Numbered from the stretch's first letter, positions 34,225-44,310 are shown. The stretch: DNA of 64,000 nucleotides from Acanthosepion esculentum (GCA_964036315.1 OZ038482.1:10600698-10664697); one strand, 5' to 3'. Numbers and translations are program-made. Notes: generated by a model from the letters alone, not told the origin.

Positions 34225-34499
34225 ACCAAACAATTTTACAGCAATAAATGAATTTTAAATTTATTCAGGCACAGGTGAAAAAAAAATAACAAACATAAGA
34301 TGGGTTTTAAAATAAGGTTTAATATGGGAAAGGGAAAGAGAGGGAGATATATGTCTAGAGAGAGGTGTAGGAGAGGGAGCGTAAAATAAGGAAAGGAAGG
34401 GAAATAGTTGCAGAGATACTGCCGATGGGTTGACCACTTTTCACCAGATATGACAAGTAGAGAATATATTCAAAAAGGAACATCGGAAGAAAGGAAAAG

Positions 34500-34697
34500 A
34501 TTACTTAACTTTTAAATATCAATTTTTATCTTGACATCAATGTTTCTTAGTAAAATTTCCAGTCATCAGAGGTTGTGGTTTTAAATGGTATTTCCAATTT
34601 TTGGCAAATACTGTTCAAACCCACTACCCAAAGGCTGGAAATGTTACAAAGAAACATCGATGTTGAGATAAAAGTTGATATTTAAAAAAGTTAAGTA
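34500..34697. repeat. Inverted pair of a hairpin-bearing repeat
   Basis: The left arm (34500-34562) and right arm (34634-34697) are inverted copies. For example TTACTTAACTTTTAAATATC at 34501 mirrors GATATTTAAAAAAGTTAAGT near 34677. The spacer is about 70 bp. On the minus strand CTGATGA (34569-34563), a weak stem, and GAAAC (34546-34542) form a hammerhead-like order that reaches into the left arm. The right arm has lost CTGATGA but keeps GAAAC. Confidence 0.6.
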
Positions 34698-34757
34698 ATA
34701 TTTTCATATAATATCATTAATGCTCTATTTTCAATATTTTTAATATTGAGCACTATA

Positions 34758-34990
34758 TATATATATATATATATAATATATATATAATCTTGAAAGAACA
34801 AATGGAGTTAGAATCCACAGTTCTTATTTACTTTTTAAAAAAGTGCTCAATACAACGTAGAGCAAAATGTTAATAAAATACTTTTATTATAATAGATTAC
34901 AATAAAATACATTTTACATCACTACACAAAAAATTTTTTCATGTTTCAGAATTATAATTGTCCCTTATCAGGTGATGATGGTAGTTATCT
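34758..34990. repeat. (TA)n plus R5-related fragment
   Basis: ATTGAGCACTATATATATAT near 34745 and AAGTGCTCAATACAACG near 34840 are an inverted pair of the R5 ATTGAGCACT block around a TA tract. On the minus strand CTGATAA (34971-34965) and GAAAC (34947-34943) flank a weak stem. Confidence 0.45.
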
Positions 34991-35505
34991 ATTTGATATA
35001 ATATTTGAAAAAAGTAATTAAATTTCACTGTTATCCATGATTAAGTTTCATGATGTGAATTCAAATAGTAGTAATGATCCTGTCACACAATCCTGAAGTG
35101 GCAAAAAGTAATATAATACTCTTAAAAATGAAAATAGTCCTTTTTATGAGGATTTTGTGATAATAACATTACCAACTTTTACATCCACATTAAACTTTTC
35201 CTCAAGTTAGGATGAAAGAAAGACAAAACTAATGATTAGTAATCAAATCTTCAGAGATCTGTATAAAGCTCTTATCTTTCATAGGTTAAGAGAATGAAGT
35301 TATGAGTGATCTCCCTTCATTGATCCTGCATATTCACTTCACCCACCTCAAGCAATGTAACACTTGCTCCTTTTTTAAGTTAGCAAAGATGTGGAAAAAA
35401 ATCAAAACAAAAATAGTTTTATACTGTGTATTTGCTTCAGATTCTTGAAAGGAGCTGTATGATAAAAATGGTCTGTTAGTAATCAGTTAGTATTCTATCT
35501 GCCTA

Positions 35506-35513
<8 letters not shown>
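34991..35513. other. AT-rich stretch with no gene
   Basis: No similarity is seen. Confidence 0.4.

Positions 35514-35546
<33 letters not shown>
35514..35546. repeat. (TA)n microsatellite
   Basis: TA tract directly abutting the left terminal repeat of PLE-2. Confidence 0.95.
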
Positions 35547-35556
<10 letters not shown>

Positions 35557-35577
35557 GACAATAGGAAAACAGTAATT

Positions 35578-35614
35578 GCTGATGCGTCTCGTCCAATGTG
35601 GACTTTTTCAAAGC
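35578..35614 (-). ncRNA. Hammerhead-like hairpin in the left PLE-2 repeat
   Basis: This is the inverted partner of 36017-36053. It keeps the AGTCC/GGAC stem, but GAAAC reads GAGAC and GCGTC reads GCATC, so it is more decayed than the right copy. Confidence 0.4.
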
Positions 35615-35735
35615 AAGAAACAAAATGAATTTAATTAAACAAAGAAAATTAATAAAAACAATACAGTGTTCTTAGCAACTGGAATGTAGGAAGCGCTATT
35701 TTCATATTGTTAACTGAAAATAACGTCAGTTAATG

Positions 35736-35955
35736 TCACGCATGGAGAATATTAACATTAATCTGTGTTGATGGATTCAACCATTTTGTTTTGATTTTAA
35801 TGTTTTTGTGTACATTTGTTTGTGAGAGCAGTAATTTTATTAGAAAAGGTGAAATGGGGAAAAAGCCTGGACGGAGATTAATATTTGGGTATTGTTCTAT
35901 GGCGGCACTCTCTAGAATTTTCCTTCTGAGTGAGTTATTTTCTTTTTTATAAGTA
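35736..35955 (-). pseudogene. PLE-2 endonuclease C-terminal fragment
   Basis: The minus frame reads KKENNSLRRKILESAAIEQ, then NINLRPGFFPISPFLIKLLL. PLE-3 has GENNSLQRKCLESALIA then LNLHPGSYNISPFQADLLI at the same place. Both lie just after the GIY-YIG core and end the protein. The fragment starts directly at the right terminal repeat, so everything upstream was lost at insertion. No catalytic residue of the endonuclease remains. Confidence 0.75.
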
Positions 35956-36016
35956 TAGAACACTGTTTTTTGTTTTTATTAATTTTCTTTGTTTAATTAA
36001 ATTCATTTCGTTTCTT

Positions 36017-36053
36017 GCTTTGAAAAAGTCCACATTGGACGAAACGCGTCAGC
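36017..36053 (+). ncRNA. Hammerhead-like hairpin in the right PLE-2 repeat
   Basis: GCT, TTGAAAA, A, GTCC-loop-GGAC, GAAAC, GCGTC, AGC. GAAACGCGTC matches the end typical of PLE hammerheads, with a minimal helix III (AC/GT) and a GTC cleavage triplet. GCT and AGC can pair as a short helix I. The CUGANGA block reads UUGAAAA: positions 3 and 8 changed from C and G to U and A, which keeps their pairing but is not the active consensus. One extra A precedes stem II. Hammerheads in PLE terminal repeats are known; activity here is doubtful. Confidence 0.5.
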
Positions 36054-36370
36054 AATTACTGTTTTCCTATTGTCATTTATTTATAAATATTGTCTTCTCT
36101 AAAAGTTAAATTTGAGAAATTTTCATATATATACACACACACACAAAGAGTCATCCCTTGACACTTAATGCTTCGACTTTTGTGGCTTTACTCTATTATG
36201 GATTTTTCAGATCTTTTCATTAAAAAATCATATAGCGGTTCCTTGGGGCTTCACGGTTGACTACTATCTACTACAAGTTTGGAAAAAAGTTCTTGCCCAG
36301 ATCTCGGAAGCAGGCGCACAGCTGATCATTCAGTTGATCAGGGCAGTGAACCAATACAGCGTGTACTTGG

Positions 36371-36665
36371 TTGTCCGAGTCAATTATGCACCACTGCCTT
36401 ACACTTGAGGGTCTCGCACAAGTCATGAGAACTATTAAGGAATTACTGAACATGATTGGTGAATGGAACCCACAAATGCTGTGTGCATTACAGTTCCGGA
36501 ATGCACTTGATGGTGCAATGGAGCTCTACAGAAGCCTCCTGATGCAGATGAAAAGACGCGCCAGCAACTGCCTATCACAATGCTTTTCAGCCGCACACTC
36601 AGACATCCACTACCTACGCCTAGTACGGCTTCAGCAGAAGACGACAATGCACCACTTGAAGACTC
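36371..36665 (+). pseudogene. Pogo/Tigger-like transposase C-terminal fragment
   Basis: One frame reads LTLEGLAQVMRTIKELLNMI and ALDGAMELYRSLLMQMKRRA. A neighbouring frame continues QLPITMLFSR and STASAEDDNAPLEDSS. A helical stretch, then QLPITMFF-like, then an acidic Ser-rich tail is a layout I associate with C-termini of pogo-like transposases. A frameshift near 36560 separates the two parts. The DDE domain is absent. The flanking Tigger-like ends support this reading over a host gene. Confidence 0.5.
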
Positions 36666-36714
36666 TTCTACTAAAGTCGTACTTTAGAAGAGCAGTAACC
36701 TTTGTTGCACAGTG

Positions 36715-36801
36715 CATCTCATCATCAAACAAGTTGCATTATTTTTCTAGGTTCACACTAACCTAGCAAAATAATGCAACTTGTTCAATGATGAAGCGAT
36801 G
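36715..36801. repeat. 39-bp inverted repeat with six-base loop
   Basis: The left arm 36715-36753 and right arm 36760-36801 pair almost throughout (AACAAGTTGCATTATTTT against AAAATAATGCAACTTGTT). A second small hairpin, CTAAAGT-CGT-ACTTTAG, lies at 36671-36687. Confidence 0.85.
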
Positions 36802-37099
36802 TACACATAGGAACTTTGTGATTTTAATGCACAATAATAATAATGATATTTGTAATGTCTAATATGACTTATTTTCTCTTATTTTGTCTAATATATTGGA
36901 TAACATGAGTGTAAAGGTGACTACAGAGGTATTATTTCGGGAGCTCTCATGATGTCAAAAACTATTTAGAAGGTTGTAAACAGGTTTTCTATGCTCTATG
37001 TAAATATTCGATTTTATAAATAAAAAAATCCTACTTCGGAAATTCACTTATCATGGAACTAATCAACCATGATAAACGAGAGACCACTATCTCTCTCTC

Positions 37100-37215
37100 T
37101 CTCTCTATACATATATATATAAAAAGTAAAAGGTTTCTCTTAGGATGCTGAAGGTAACATCAATCAACTAATTCCAGAGTTTTGTAAACAAACCCCTCTG
37201 TCTACTCATCAGGAA
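37100..37215 (-). repeat. Hairpin-bearing repeat ending in TA tract
   Basis: The minus strand reads CTGATGAG, GTTTAC, AAAACTCTGGAATTAG, AACATCAATC complement, and finally a TA-rich tail near 37110-37122. CTGATGA lies at 37212-37206. The perfectly placed six-base-pair stem GTAGAC/GTTTAC (one G-U) starts right after it, with its first pair G-C. AAAA (37183-37180) stands where GAAA is expected. Confidence 0.4.
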
Positions 37216-37376
37216 TATCAGCAATTGACTGCTTATACTTCTCGATTTTTCTTTATATGCACTTATAATTGGTGTAAATTTTTTTCATAGTGTGTTTGCA
37301 CCCATGTAAGTCATTGTTTTTTTTTTTTTTTTAACTCCACTTTACACACTTTAGCTTTTTCTGTTTTTCTTTTCTT

Positions 37377-37428
<52 letters not shown>

Positions 37429-38239
37429 TGAGAGAGAATCAGATTTTTGCAGATAGAGGCAATCAATTCATCATTCTGTATTGAGTAACAACTCTTCCAG
37501 CCCCAAATATAGATAATGTAATGCTTTATTATCTATAGTAATAATGGTGGTATTGGGGTTTCTTTCCATTTCTCTCAAATGGACATGCACACACACAGCA
37601 ACCTTTTCTATACAACTACCGACACACCCATACCCTATCCACTGTGGTACCCTGCAGTTTTGACTTCCTTTCAAAACAGCCCAACATCTCCTTTCCTTCC
37701 AATGTTCAGCCATTCCTGACCTTGTGATCTCGACTATGGATGATGGCTTTTCAATGATCTTGTTTACATTCTTAAATACTTAGAAACTACAAAAATGAAA
37801 ATGCAAGTCTGAATCATGGGTGGAATGGTTTGTCCTTTCTAAAAGGATTGTCTGCCATCTTAGCTGCTATCTTGTTTTTCTTTTTTATAATGATGTTCAC
37901 TCTGTACAAGGCCCAAGAGTCACTTAAAGTAGAATTTTGCAGAGCGAGCAAGTGGCACAGTTTATGTAGGTAAGATATAATGGCTAAACTTAAACTCGAT
38001 TCTTCAAAGCTGCAATTCATGGGAAGAAGCTGCTTCAGTGGAACATACATCTCACTAATGGAAACGAAGCGAATGAGGGTGGTTCACTACAATGATGAGT
38101 CTTAACTGTGACGGTTAGGACTGGAGGGACTAAGGAATATAGTTTGTCTGAACATATTTCATAGAAATAGCAAGAAGTTTACGTTGTTTCATTTGTGGGG
38201 AAAGGGGTTGTAAGGTGGAAAATAATTTGTCTTCCACAA
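37216..38239. other. No gene; (TA)n at 37384-37421
   Basis: AT-rich sequence with a TA tract. Minus frames at 37471-37713 and 37814-38050 are unrecognised. Confidence 0.45.
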
Positions 38240-38339
38240 GGCTGCAGATGTGCTTTATTTCACCAATTACATTATTCGGGCTATTGTCCTCATCTTTGTC
38301 GCCATATTTATTATGTCTCAGCCATTGTATGCTCCTGCC
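38240..38339 (-). mobile_element. R2 tail, inverted partner
   Basis: The minus strand reads GGCTGAGACATAATAAATAT, GGCGACAAAGATGAGGACAA, then TAGCCCGAATAATG, as in the R2 tail. It is truncated at the left arm of the hairpin (AGGCAGGAGC) and joins directly to the head of the plus-strand copy. Confidence 0.7.
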
Positions 38340-38340
38340 T

Positions 38341-38652
38341 AAAAGTGGATAAAGGCGTTAGTTAGATTCAGTGACAGGACCCAAAGAGTGTGAGTTCAAT
38401 ACCCAGTTAAGGCAGTGGAGAACTTGGAGAGGGGAATTAACAGGAAATAACTGACAACTGACATCCATTAAACATGGCACATGGAACTAGATCAGTCCAC
38501 CCCAGTGAGCAAAATAAAGGGTTCAGTTTGACATTCCAACCACCTGAAGAAGGCCGGAGTGAAACGTAATAAATATGGCGACAAAGATGAGGACAATAGT
38601 CTGAATAATGTAAATAGTGTACATAAAACCTCATCTCAGAAATATAGACAGG
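38341..38652 (+). mobile_element. tRNA-headed repeat R2, plus copy
   Basis: AAGTGGATAAAGGCGTTAG, GTGAGTTCAATACCCAG, CATTAAACATGGCACATGGA, CACCTGAAGAAGGCCGGAGT, GAAACGTAATAAATATGGCG and AGAAATATAGACAGGC follow the order of the 15.8-kb copy. In the hairpin the loop and right arm (TACAACGGCC) are deleted, leaving GGCCGGAGTGAAACG. Confidence 0.75.
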
Positions 38653-40501
38653 CGCTTTATTTCTTTAGAAACATAAAAACAAATTAAATCTGTACTAATT
38701 TCTATTATACCCTCATTGCCCTTTGCGAACTTTCAACATAAATGCATTTGCTAAAAGTCTTCAGCAAATTTTTAAGATTGTAAAAATGTTTTTCTGTAAA
38801 ATATATGACAAGAAAAAAGAAATTGATTTTTGATTTATTTAAATTTAAAAAAAAAAAAAATTTGTCAAGAAAATTTGACTTTGCCAATTTATGGGCTTGT
38901 GAATGACAGGAAATTTTCTCATAAAACTCATTTTATATGCATTATTTACGTATGTATAAAAATAACCTTTGCTGCCAAATGTCCTTGTTCAAAATGTTCC
39001 CACTTTTGATTTAATTTTCATCATTTTTACCATTCTTTTTATCTTTCTAATGTAAAATAACTTTTATTTCCCTCTTTTTCAATTGAAAACTTTTTATTTC
39101 TGTACGTTTTGTCTTCTCTTTAAAACTGAATTTGGTGACTGGAATGCTTTTATTCAGTTTTAACCATTTTTATTTATTATTATTGACCGAGAAAAGCGGC
39201 TTTTGCTTTAAAGAACTTCTTCTAGTGTTGGAGGAGGGGGCAGATTTTTCAAATATTTTGAAAGTTATTGATCTGAGAGCATATCTTTTGCTTCTAACAT
39301 TTCTTTTTCTCACACAAATTCTTATTCACACTGTGGGGATCAAAAACAATATGTTGGCAGTCATTTCACCCTCACCTCCAACCATTCCTAGTAAAATTGA
39401 AATGGTGTGTGCCAGAGGCTCTGGGATCTCGTTAATAATTCCTTTTTTTAAAAATTAACACTATGGCTGAATTTCTTTGATTTTCACCTTTCCTCTGTCT
39501 AAAATGAAATATGCTTGTTATTTTCATTCTTTGTACAGGTAACAAGGAATTATATACAAAAGATTAACTTTCCTTAATTTTTTTTTTTTGACTTTCTGTC
39601 GCCATTAATGACTGCATAAAGATGATAGAGAAATGCATAGTGTATTGCATTCATGCCTTTTTAAGAACATCTATGTATAAGGATTGACATAGAATTTTTT
39701 TACTTAGTTACTCTTAACAATGCCAAACCTCCTCCTCCCATGTACCAAAAACCAAATTTATAGACTCTGATCATCTTATAGTTCATTATTAAAGAAATAG
39801 CAAGAATTCTTTAATTTACAAGGAAGAATTGTCTATATATAAAATGGTCTAGTTTGTTAAATTTAAGCTTTTGAAAATTTAAAATTACTTGTACTAAGCC
39901 AACTGATTGCTATATTTAACTAAAATATAGTGAATAGTCATGGTTAAATACAAAATAATTAACAGAACTGTCCCACAAACAAAATTGATAAAGTTTGCAA
40001 TAAACAACGAGAAAAGAACAGTGGAAAAATAATATAAAGTAATCAAATAATATATTCAAGGCAAATTAACAGTAATGAGGCAGAAACAATTTCACAAAGA
40101 CTTGGGGTTGACACATACGAGCAAGTTTGGACAAGTGGTTGTGGCATTCTGACTTCGAGACAGACTGGGACCAAGTCAGATGAAACTGAGAACAGACCTA
40201 TTTTATTTGCTAGGAAAAACATCCCATCATGCATTTGTGTGCTTCTTCCTATAAATTGGGGAGAAACAAGTGTTTTGCAGTCATTCCCAACAGGATTGAA
40301 ACCAACAATACTAATTTAAATATTACATTTTCATGTTTTGCCTAAAGTTTCACTGGGGAGGAGACTTTGGATTTGAAGTGACTATATTTTTCTCTTATGT
40401 TAAGAAACGCTTTTTTTTTCTTTCTATCATACTCCTCCTGTGCAATAACCTTTTTTTTTTTTCTTCAGGTGAGGTTTCAACAATTACTATCCAGTTAGTA
40501 G
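38653..40501. other. No supported gene
   Basis: The 108-codon plus frame at 39132-39458 is hydrophobic and unrecognised. Everything else is AT-rich with short homopolymers. Confidence 0.4.
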
Positions 40502-40505
40502 TCTC

Positions 40506-40536
<31 letters not shown>

Positions 40537-41228
40537 CTTTCCCCCTTCTCTCTCTTTCTCTCTCTTTCTCTCTCTTTCCCCCTTCTCTCTCTTTTCCCCT
40601 TCTCTCTCTTTCCCCTTCTCTCTCTTTCCCCTTCTCTCTCTTTCCCCCTCTCTCTCTTTCCCCCTCTCTCTCTTTCCCCTTCTCTCTCTTTCCCCTTCTC
40701 TCTCTTTCCCCCTCTCTCTCTTTCCCCTTCTCTCTCTTTCCCCTTCTCTCTCTTTCCCCTTCTCTCTCTTTCCCCTTCTCTCTCTTTCCCCTTCTCTCTC
40801 TTTCCCCTTCTCTCTCTTTCCCCTTCTCTCTCTTTCCCCTTCTCTCTCTTTCCCCTTCTCTCTCTTTCCCCTTCTCTCTCTTTCCCCTTCTCTCTCTTTC
40901 CCCTTCTCTCTCTTTCCCCTTCTCTCTCTTTCCCCTTCTCTCTCTTTCCCCTTCTCTCTCTTTCCCCTTCTCTCTCTTTCCCCTTCTCTCTCTTTCCCCT
41001 TCTCTCTCTTTCCCCTTCTCTCTCTTTCCCCTTCTCTCTCTTTCCCCTTCTCTCTCTTTCCCCTTCTCTCTCTTTCCCCTTCTCTCTCTTTCCCCTTCTC
41101 TCTCTTTCCCCTTCTCTCTCTTTCCCCTTCTCTCTCTTTCCCCTTCTCTCTCTTTCCCCTTCTCTCTCTTTCCCCTTCTCTCTCTTTCCCCTTCTCTCTC
41201 TTTCCCCTTCTCTCTCTTTCCCCTTCTC
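40502..41228. repeat. 727-nt uninterrupted polypyrimidine tract, mostly a 16-bp minisatellite
   Basis: No purine occurs on the plus strand between G40501 and A41229. The first 75 bases are CTCTCTTT-like; the rest is an almost perfect array of TCTCTCTTTCCCCTTC (16 bp, about 40 units). A few early units have an extra or missing C. Open frames of up to 313 codons (Ser/Leu/Phe/Pro on plus, Glu/Arg/Lys/Gly on minus) are artefacts. Confidence 0.97.
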
Positions 41229-41360
41229 AACCTCCAGAGATCTTGGTGTCACAGTATATCAAACGACACTGTGAATTTGCTAATTAATGGGTAAATAATC
41301 AAAATACTATTTTTATATGTATATGAAAAAAAGTTTTTTAAATAGAGCACTCTTACATAA

Positions 41361-41388
<28 letters not shown>
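41361..41388. repeat. (TA)n microsatellite
   Basis: TA tract next to an R4 copy. Confidence 0.95.
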
Positions 41389-41392
<4 letters not shown>

Positions 41393-41395
41393 TAT

Positions 41396-41625
41396 ATTTT
41401 TATCACTTAAACATTATTTTTAGTGGATACCCATATTTGAGTAGATGCTCTGTTTATTTATTAAACAATATAGTTTTGTCTATTGGCTTAAGTATTTGAG
41501 AAATCTCATTGAAGAAAAGAAGCATATCCTGCTGGAGATGACTTTTCTTTAGATGAAAATAAATATACTGTTTAATAAATAAATGGAACGTCTGCTCAAA
41601 TATGGTTATCTACTAAAAAAATCCC
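41396..41625. mobile_element. R4 inverted pair
   Basis: The minus-strand copy (41396-41545) has TTTAATAAATAAACAGAGCA, TCTACTCAAATATGGGTATC and CACTAAAAATAATG. A plus-strand tail (41550-41625) follows with TACTGTTTAATAAATAAATG, then GCTCAAATATGGTTATCTAC. They share the same R4 tail in opposite directions, back to back. Confidence 0.65.
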
Positions 41626-41780
41626 TCACTTCTTTAAAGATGTGTGTGTGTGTGTGTTTTCCCTGTTACTCTTCTGCATCTGTCAGTTTCATGCCCTTTA
41701 AACGATATTCAGGCAGTAAAGGAAGCATTATTATGTCATATATACTTAGATATATAATGGAGAGAATTTAGTCATTATTA

Positions 41781-41854
41781 TTAGGTTGGTGCAAAAATGT
41801 TGTTTTCTTGCATATGTTACTTATATAAATAACATTATTTTTGCACCAACCTAA
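41781..41854. mobile_element. 74-bp mariner-type MITE
   Basis: It starts TTAGGTTGGTGCAAAAATG and ends TTTTTGCACCAACCTAA, flanked on both sides by TA (41779-41780 and 41855-41856), the target duplication of mariner elements. The terminal repeats match over about 24 bases with two differences. TTAGGTTGGTGCAAAA is the terminal sequence known from the mariner/MADE1 type. Nothing is encoded, so it would need a transposase in trans. Confidence 0.92.
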
Positions 41855-42077
41855 TAGAAAAGGTGTACTTTGAAAAAGTCATGCAAATATTTGTTTATCT
41901 CCCATCCCTGTAATATTTCTAATATACATTAAAATATTTACTTTTAATTAAAAAACAGTGAGAGGATAGAAATTCTCAAATAACTTTTTATTAAATTTGC
42001 AATGAGCAGAAAACAAAAAAAAATCTTCTGCTCATTTTTCCCAAAATGCTATAATTTGAATCGGTGAATCTATTATT

Positions 42078-42535
42078 TTAAATTAAGAATAATTTCTCAA
42101 CAAAAATTGTCTTGTTCAGAAAGAATAGCATGATGGTGATTTTCCTTTTCCTTTTCCAAGGTTGGTTTGCTGCCATGAAAGGCATTTTTGTTCTGGTTTC
42201 TCCAATTTGAAAGAAGCCAATAGTTGAAACATATTGCTTTTCACTATCATTTGAGCTCATCTTATTTCATTTTTTTTTCTCTCTTTATATAACAAAGAAT
42301 CTTCTAAAGCTTTTATGTCGATGATGCCAGCTGTAATTTTCAAACTATAAACTTGACCAGTCTGCCATCCTTTCCAAGTTTTTGACCTGTGACAGGAGAG
42401 TCGCACTCCAGGCCAGAATTGCTCCCTTCTGTGCATCTTGTAAAAATTCTTTAACATCAAACATGATCGCTCGTTTTCCGCTTGGCCAGATATCTCTCTT
42501 CTGGGTATGAATTCTGATCGATTCCATTGCCAGTC
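42078..42535 (-). other. Unrecognised minus-strand frames
   Basis: Several minus frames lie close together and overlap (42345-42527, 42257-42460, 42078-42260). They contain IHTQKRDIWPSGKRAIMF, DAQKGAILAWSATLLSQ and IGETRTKMPFMAANQPWKRK. The composition looks more protein-like than the surrounding AT-rich DNA, but I cannot assign a family. A decayed transposon ORF or a host exon group are both possible. Confidence 0.25.
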
Positions 42536-42989
42536 TCGTTTTATCTTTGTCCTTTTTCTTCTTTTACTTGAATATACAAATGGAGGGACAGTCTGACACT
42601 GTCATTGATGCTTACCAACCTGACATGCATATTAATGTGTACACTTCACTTAACTCTAGCGAACCAGCCATTTTGATCAGGTTCCTCCCCCCACCTGCCA
42701 ACCACTTTGGATCATGGTTCTGCCACTTGCAGCATTATTTTGCAAGTTCTATTTGCAGGCATGTGGGTGGGGTGTAGTGATGGTTTTGGAAGAGTTGTAT
42801 TTTCTGATATAACAGGTGTTGACAAATCAAAAATATCTTTTCTGCTGTTGGAATGAAGGCTAAAATATATTTTATGAAACTTTATTTTCTGGTTCTTGTA
42901 TTGAAGAATAAATCCCATATTGAATCCACATTATTTAAGCGTTACCAACTTCTAGTCAGAAGAGCTAATGTGATGGTCAGCAGCTAAAC

Positions 42990-43730
42990 TATCTGGGATA
43001 CAAGTGATCATTGGTGGCCAGAATTTCAACAAACTCCATTATACTGATGGTATCATGTTGATAGCAACATCACCAGAGATGGATACATTGGAAAGAGTCT
43101 CTGGTGAGTATCAACTGGATATCAGCACCAAAATAAACAAAGGACATTTGTGCAGATGAGCATTCAGTGCCAAGGACTCTTGCTGGCTCATTGGAGAAAT
43201 TCAAGTATCTGGAAGCCATCTTAGCTCAAACAGTCAATGGTAGAAATTAGATCTGGACTCAGGGTCGTAAGATCTGCACCTAAGTGCCCTAATACCCCGT
43301 GGGAAGAACACACTCTTCACAAAATATTAAATTGAAGTTCCTAAAGACTTGTTGACTGGTGGTACGGTATGGCTGCAGAACCTGGACATGGAAAGCTACC
43401 AATATTAATAAATTGATGTCACTTGAGACCATATGCTACATGTGGGCACTGTGCATCAGCTGGATAGACCACAAAACAAATGTTCAGTCCTGGAGGAGAT
43501 GGAAACAGAGGGTGTGTTCATACCCATAAGGAAGCAAAAACTGCAATAATTTGGCCATGTCATTAGGGCCCAAAACCTCCACATCCGTGTCCTGGAGGGA
43601 CATATTCATTGGGAAAACCAAGGTGATGCTGAACTGATGATATCAAATCGGACAAGTGGAGTACATGGTTGTGGTAGGGGAGAGCATTGGTGAAACTGCC
43701 CCCTCCCATGACCCTCACCAATGAGGATAA
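42990..43730 (+). pseudogene. LINE-C: non-LTR reverse transcriptase C-terminal relic
   Basis: Frames read LHYTDGIMLIATSPEMDTLE, where YxDD has become YTDG (YADDTVLIA is usual). SLEKFKYLEAIL follows in place of the KYLGS-type block, then VRYGCRTWTWKATNINKLMS for YGCETW..., then CISWIDHKTNVQSWRR for ISWxDxxTNxEVLRR, and KLQ-FGHVIRAQNLHIRVLE for the LxxFGHVxR tail. The order matches the thumb and C-terminal region of a LINE ORF2. One of the catalytic Asp pair is lost, and at least four frameshifts or stops are present. The 5' part is missing. Confidence 0.75.
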
Positions 43731-44310
43731 GAAAGCAAGCAAACTAACTTTGCCACCATTACTTTATTTATGCCTTTCAAGAGGCTCCACGTAATCTTTT
43801 AAGTTTTGCTCAAATTAAAAATAATTTAATCTGGAAGATTAATTTTTCTGATTATAATTATTCAGTGGCAAGTAGTTTGCATTAATTGAATTGTAATTTG
43901 GACAATTGGTTATTTGAATTCTGATTTCATACATTGAATATAATCATTTGTTGAATTAATACTTGAGATGTTCTTTCTGAAAATGGTTTCCGGAATAAAA
44001 ATTATATAAATGCTTTATTCTTATTATTTTGTTGGGTTTTTCATATTTCAAATATTGAAATGATTAATAAGGTAAATTACTGGTCTTTCTCGTGGATAGT
44101 TTGTTGGCTTTTAGATGTTTATAATTGTAATAAAGTCACTTTAGTTAATTTTTACAAAGCAATTAGAAAAATGAGTTTTTTTTTTTTTCTATTGAGAATT
44201 TGAACCCTTGTTAAGTGGGAAGCACTTTCCAACCTCAAGTAAACATTTTCTGGTTAGTGACTCACTCCCTACTTTGAATTTTAAATTTTTGTTTCAAAGT
44301 TCCAATGTAT
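43731..44310. other. AT-rich stretch with no gene
   Basis: Nothing recognised. Confidence 0.45.

Larger units (their letters stand above)
35547..36087 (-). mobile_element. PLE-2: Penelope-like fragment between long inverted terminal repeats
   Basis: The left arm 35547-35672 and the right arm 35957-36087 are inverted copies over about 125 bases with few differences. One stretch is ATGACAATAGGAAAACAGTA near 35556 against its complement near 36055-36074. Between them lies only the tail end of a PLE endonuclease frame on the minus strand. PLEs are known to carry terminal repeats in direct or inverted order and to be 5' truncated, and this insertion fits both. A TA microsatellite abuts the left end. 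Confidence 0.8.
36148..37090 (+). mobile_element. Pogo/Tigger-like DNA transposon, degenerate
   Basis: The left end reads GAGTCATCCCTTGACAC, then CTTCGACTTTTGTGGCTTTA and TTATGGATTTTT. This resembles a Tigger-type end (usual CAGTCATCCCTCG..., TCGCGGCTTC..., CGCGGATTTTT) with CpG sites decayed. The right end reads TTCGGAAATTCACTTATCAT, then CCATGATAAACGAG, then AGACCACT, matching the usual right end (...GAAATTCACTTATCGCGG...CGATAAACGAGGGA..). The 943-bp element is too short for a full transposase gene and carries only a C-terminal piece. A 39-bp hairpin (36715-36801) lies inside. Confidence 0.65.

Noticed and set aside
40333..41274. Open frames of 247-313 codons on both strands
   Set aside because: They arise from the 16-bp polypyrimidine array, which has no stops in several frames. 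The amino-acid content is pure repeat.
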